From positions 1 to 24,339 of the forward strand of contig CAWULT010000070.1 in the NCBI GenBank assembly GCA_963923455.1: a stretch of DNA of 24,339 nucleotides, given 5' to 3'. Source of the stretch: CAWULT01 sp963923455 (GTDB taxonomy: Bacteria; Acidobacteriota; Vicinamibacteria; Vicinamibacterales; UBA2999). Under the pieces are notes generated by a model. It was not told the DNA's origin, made no database searches, and saw nothing but the letters and a program-made list of their open reading frames with translations. The translations under genes were made by a program, and so were the position numbers. This document shows positions 22,975-24,339 of this stretch, piece after piece (within the stretch, counting starts at the first letter, position 1; each line of letters starts with the position of its first letter).

Positions 22975-24339
22975 CAGTGGCCCCCGCTGCCTTCGGCGTG
23001 CGCCATGTCGATGCCGACGAACGACACGGTGATGTTGCGGTGCTTCGCGTCCTGCGCGAAGGTGGCCAGCACCTCCTTGACGTCGTGATCGATGTACTCG
23101 TCGGTGCCGTCGATGACGACGGTCTCGCCATCGTCCACCTCGTCGAGCACCGAGACGATGCCCGGCTTCGAGACGAAGGTGCCGTCGCGGCGGAAGCGCA
23201 GCCGCCAGGTCCCCTGCGAGTCGCGCTGGGCGACGATGGCGCGCTTGGAGTTCTCGTAGAGCACGAACACGATGCCCATCACGATGCCGACGATCACGCC
23301 CTTCAGCAGGTCGAGCGCCAGCACGGCGGCGACCGTGATGCCGAACGGCAGCAGCTGGGTGATGCCCAGCTTGACCTGGGTGGAGAACAGGGCTGGCTTG
23401 CAGAGGTTCAGGCCCACCTGGATGAGCACTGCGGCCAGGCATGCGAGCGGGATCCGGTTCAGCAGCGGGCCCGCGAACACCACCGCGAGCAGCAGCAGCA
23501 CGCCGTGCACGAAGGCCGACATGCGCTCCCGGCCGCCGGCGGCGACGTTGGCGCCGCTGCGGACGATGACGGCCGTCACCGGCAGTCCGCCGAGGAAGCC
23601 CGACACCGCGTTGGCAGTGCCCTGGGCCAGCAGCTCCCGGTCGGGCGGGCTGTGCCGCCGCAGCGGGTCGAGGCGGTCGACCGCCTGCACCGACAGCAGC
23701 GTTTCGATGCTCGCGACGATCGCGATCGTCCCGGCGGCGACCCAGGTCCTCGGATCGAGGACCGCCGCGAAGTCGGGCCGTGGCAGGGCTGCGTAGAGCG
23801 CGCCGACGCCGCCGAGGGGCACGTCGACGTAGTGGCTGGGGCCGAGCGCCAGGCCCGACCCGCCGAGCGCCGCGGCGAGGACGCTGGCGGCGGTCACGAC
23901 GACGAGTGCTGGTGAGATCAGCGGGCTCTTCGCCATCGGGGTCAGCTTCCAGCCGTAGAGGACGGCGAGCGACGCGGCGGCGATCAGTACGGCGCCCGGG
24001 TGGAGCCCCGTGGCGATGTCCGTCACGCCACCGGTCACCCCGAACGCGACCGGCAGCTGCTTCCAGACGATGGTGATGCCGATGGCTGCCAGCATGCCCT
24101 TGATCACCGCGGACGGCACGAGCGCGGTGAATCGGCCCGCCCGCAGCACGCCCAGCGCGATCTGCAGCAGCCCCGCCAGCATCACGGCGGTCAGGAACGG
24201 GGCGATGCCGCCGAGCCCCGCCACCTCGGCGAGGACGATCGAGGTCAGGCCCGCGGCCGGCCCAGTGACCGACAACGGCGAGCGGCTGATGAACGGGACG
24301 ACCAGGCCGCCGACCATGCCGGCGATCAGGCCGGAGATG
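22974..24339 (-). CDS. SulP/SLC26-family anion (probably bicarbonate) transporter with STAS domain, 5' end cut
   Basis: The visible 454 residues lack the true N-terminus, perhaps 40-70 residues, because the frame runs off the window. SPLSVTGPAAGLTSIV is the SulP signature of transmembrane segment 3. GRFTALVPSAVIKGMLAAIG, IVASIETLLSVQAVDRLDP and NAVSGFLGGLPVTAVIVRSG are further conserved SulP segments. A cytoplasmic STAS domain forms the end, with ETVVIDGTDEYIDHDVKEVL and NITVSFVGIDMA. This STAS form (IDxxxxxYIDHDVxEVL) is the one I associate with bacterial SulP proteins next to or fused with carbonic anhydrase. Its substrate is inferred, not shown; sulfate is the alternative. Being first of four overlapping genes with dabA and dabB argues for bicarbonate. 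Confidence 0.92.
   Translation of the reverse strand, partial: ISGLIAGMVGGLVVPFISRSPLSVTGPAAGLTSIVLAEVAGLGGIAPFLTAVMLAGLLQIALGVLRAGRFTALVPSAVIKGMLAAIGITIVWKQLPVAFGVTGGVTDIATGLHPGAVLIAAASLAVLYGWKLTPMAKSPLISPALVVVTAASVLAAALGGSGLALGPSHYVDVPLGGVGALYAALPRPDFAAVLDPRTWVAAGTIAIVASIETLLSVQAVDRLDPLRRHSPPDRELLAQGTANAVSGFLGGLPVTAVIVRSGANVAAGGRERMSAFVHGVLLLLAVVFAGPLLNRIPLACLAAVLIQVGLNLCKPALFSTQVKLGITQLLPFGITVAAVLALDLLKGVIVGIVMGIVFVLYENSKRAIVAQRDSQGTWRLRFRRDGTFVSKPGIVSVLDEVDDGETVVIDGTDEYIDHDVKEVLATFAQDAKHRNITVSFVGIDMAHAEGSGGH

Overview
The window reads as chromosomal DNA from a high-GC, Gram-negative bacterium. An Acidobacteriota lineage of the Vicinamibacteria type is my best guess. It rests on an Oar-like TonB-dependent receptor with an N-terminal carboxypeptidase-regulatory-like domain, a periplasmic PQQ dehydrogenase, an Ig-like lipoprotein with a Pro/Ala/Thr linker, several outer-membrane beta-barrels and a strong G/C third-position bias that leaves long false ORFs on antisense strands. 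The assignment is an inference; there is no rRNA or other marker gene here. I found no tRNA, rRNA, CRISPR array, insertion sequence or phage gene.

Left part (1-10681). After the tail of a cut-off gene come a secreted protein of unknown function, a DinB-family gene split by an in-frame TAA, a soluble periplasmic PQQ dehydrogenase and a lipoprotein, all on the plus strand. A convergent minus-strand gene encodes a GspE/PilB-type secretion/pilus ATPase with four MshEN-like repeats at its N-terminus. Divergent from it are a TonB-dependent receptor and a secreted paraoxonase/SMP-30-like beta-propeller, apparently co-transcribed.

Middle part (10784-17190). This part is rich in outer-membrane proteins: a phosphate-selective-porin (OprP/OprO) family protein, an alginate-export-like barrel, a BBP2 (OmpL-like) porin and a DUF2490 protein, all minus strand. 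On the plus strand between them lie a small putative exported protein and a beta-class carbonic anhydrase with its zinc ligands intact. Inverted repeats mark most junctions: GC-rich hairpins between convergent genes, a perfect 12-bp hairpin between the BBP2 porin and the next gene, and an inverted repeat whose proximal arm contains the OprP-like start codon.

Right part (17587-24339). The main finding is a tight minus-strand operon for dissolved inorganic carbon. A SulP/SLC26 anion transporter with a STAS domain (cut by the window edge) leads into dabA (DUF2309; the C-x-D and H-x14-C zinc residues are visible), then dabB (NuoL-like), then a second, shorter NuoM/N-like membrane protein. The overlaps are 1, 4 and 4 nt. 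DabA and DabB are the known energy-coupled CO2-hydration/bicarbonate-accumulation pair. The fourth gene lacks the TM5 glutamate and has Arg where NuoM/N have two functional Lys. A bicarbonate-type SulP in the same operon and a carbonic anhydrase 4 kb away suggest a composite carbon-concentration locus. No Rubisco or carboxysome gene is visible. The 428-bp spacer between this operon and the porin genes holds a 40-bp near-perfect palindrome, a candidate operator.
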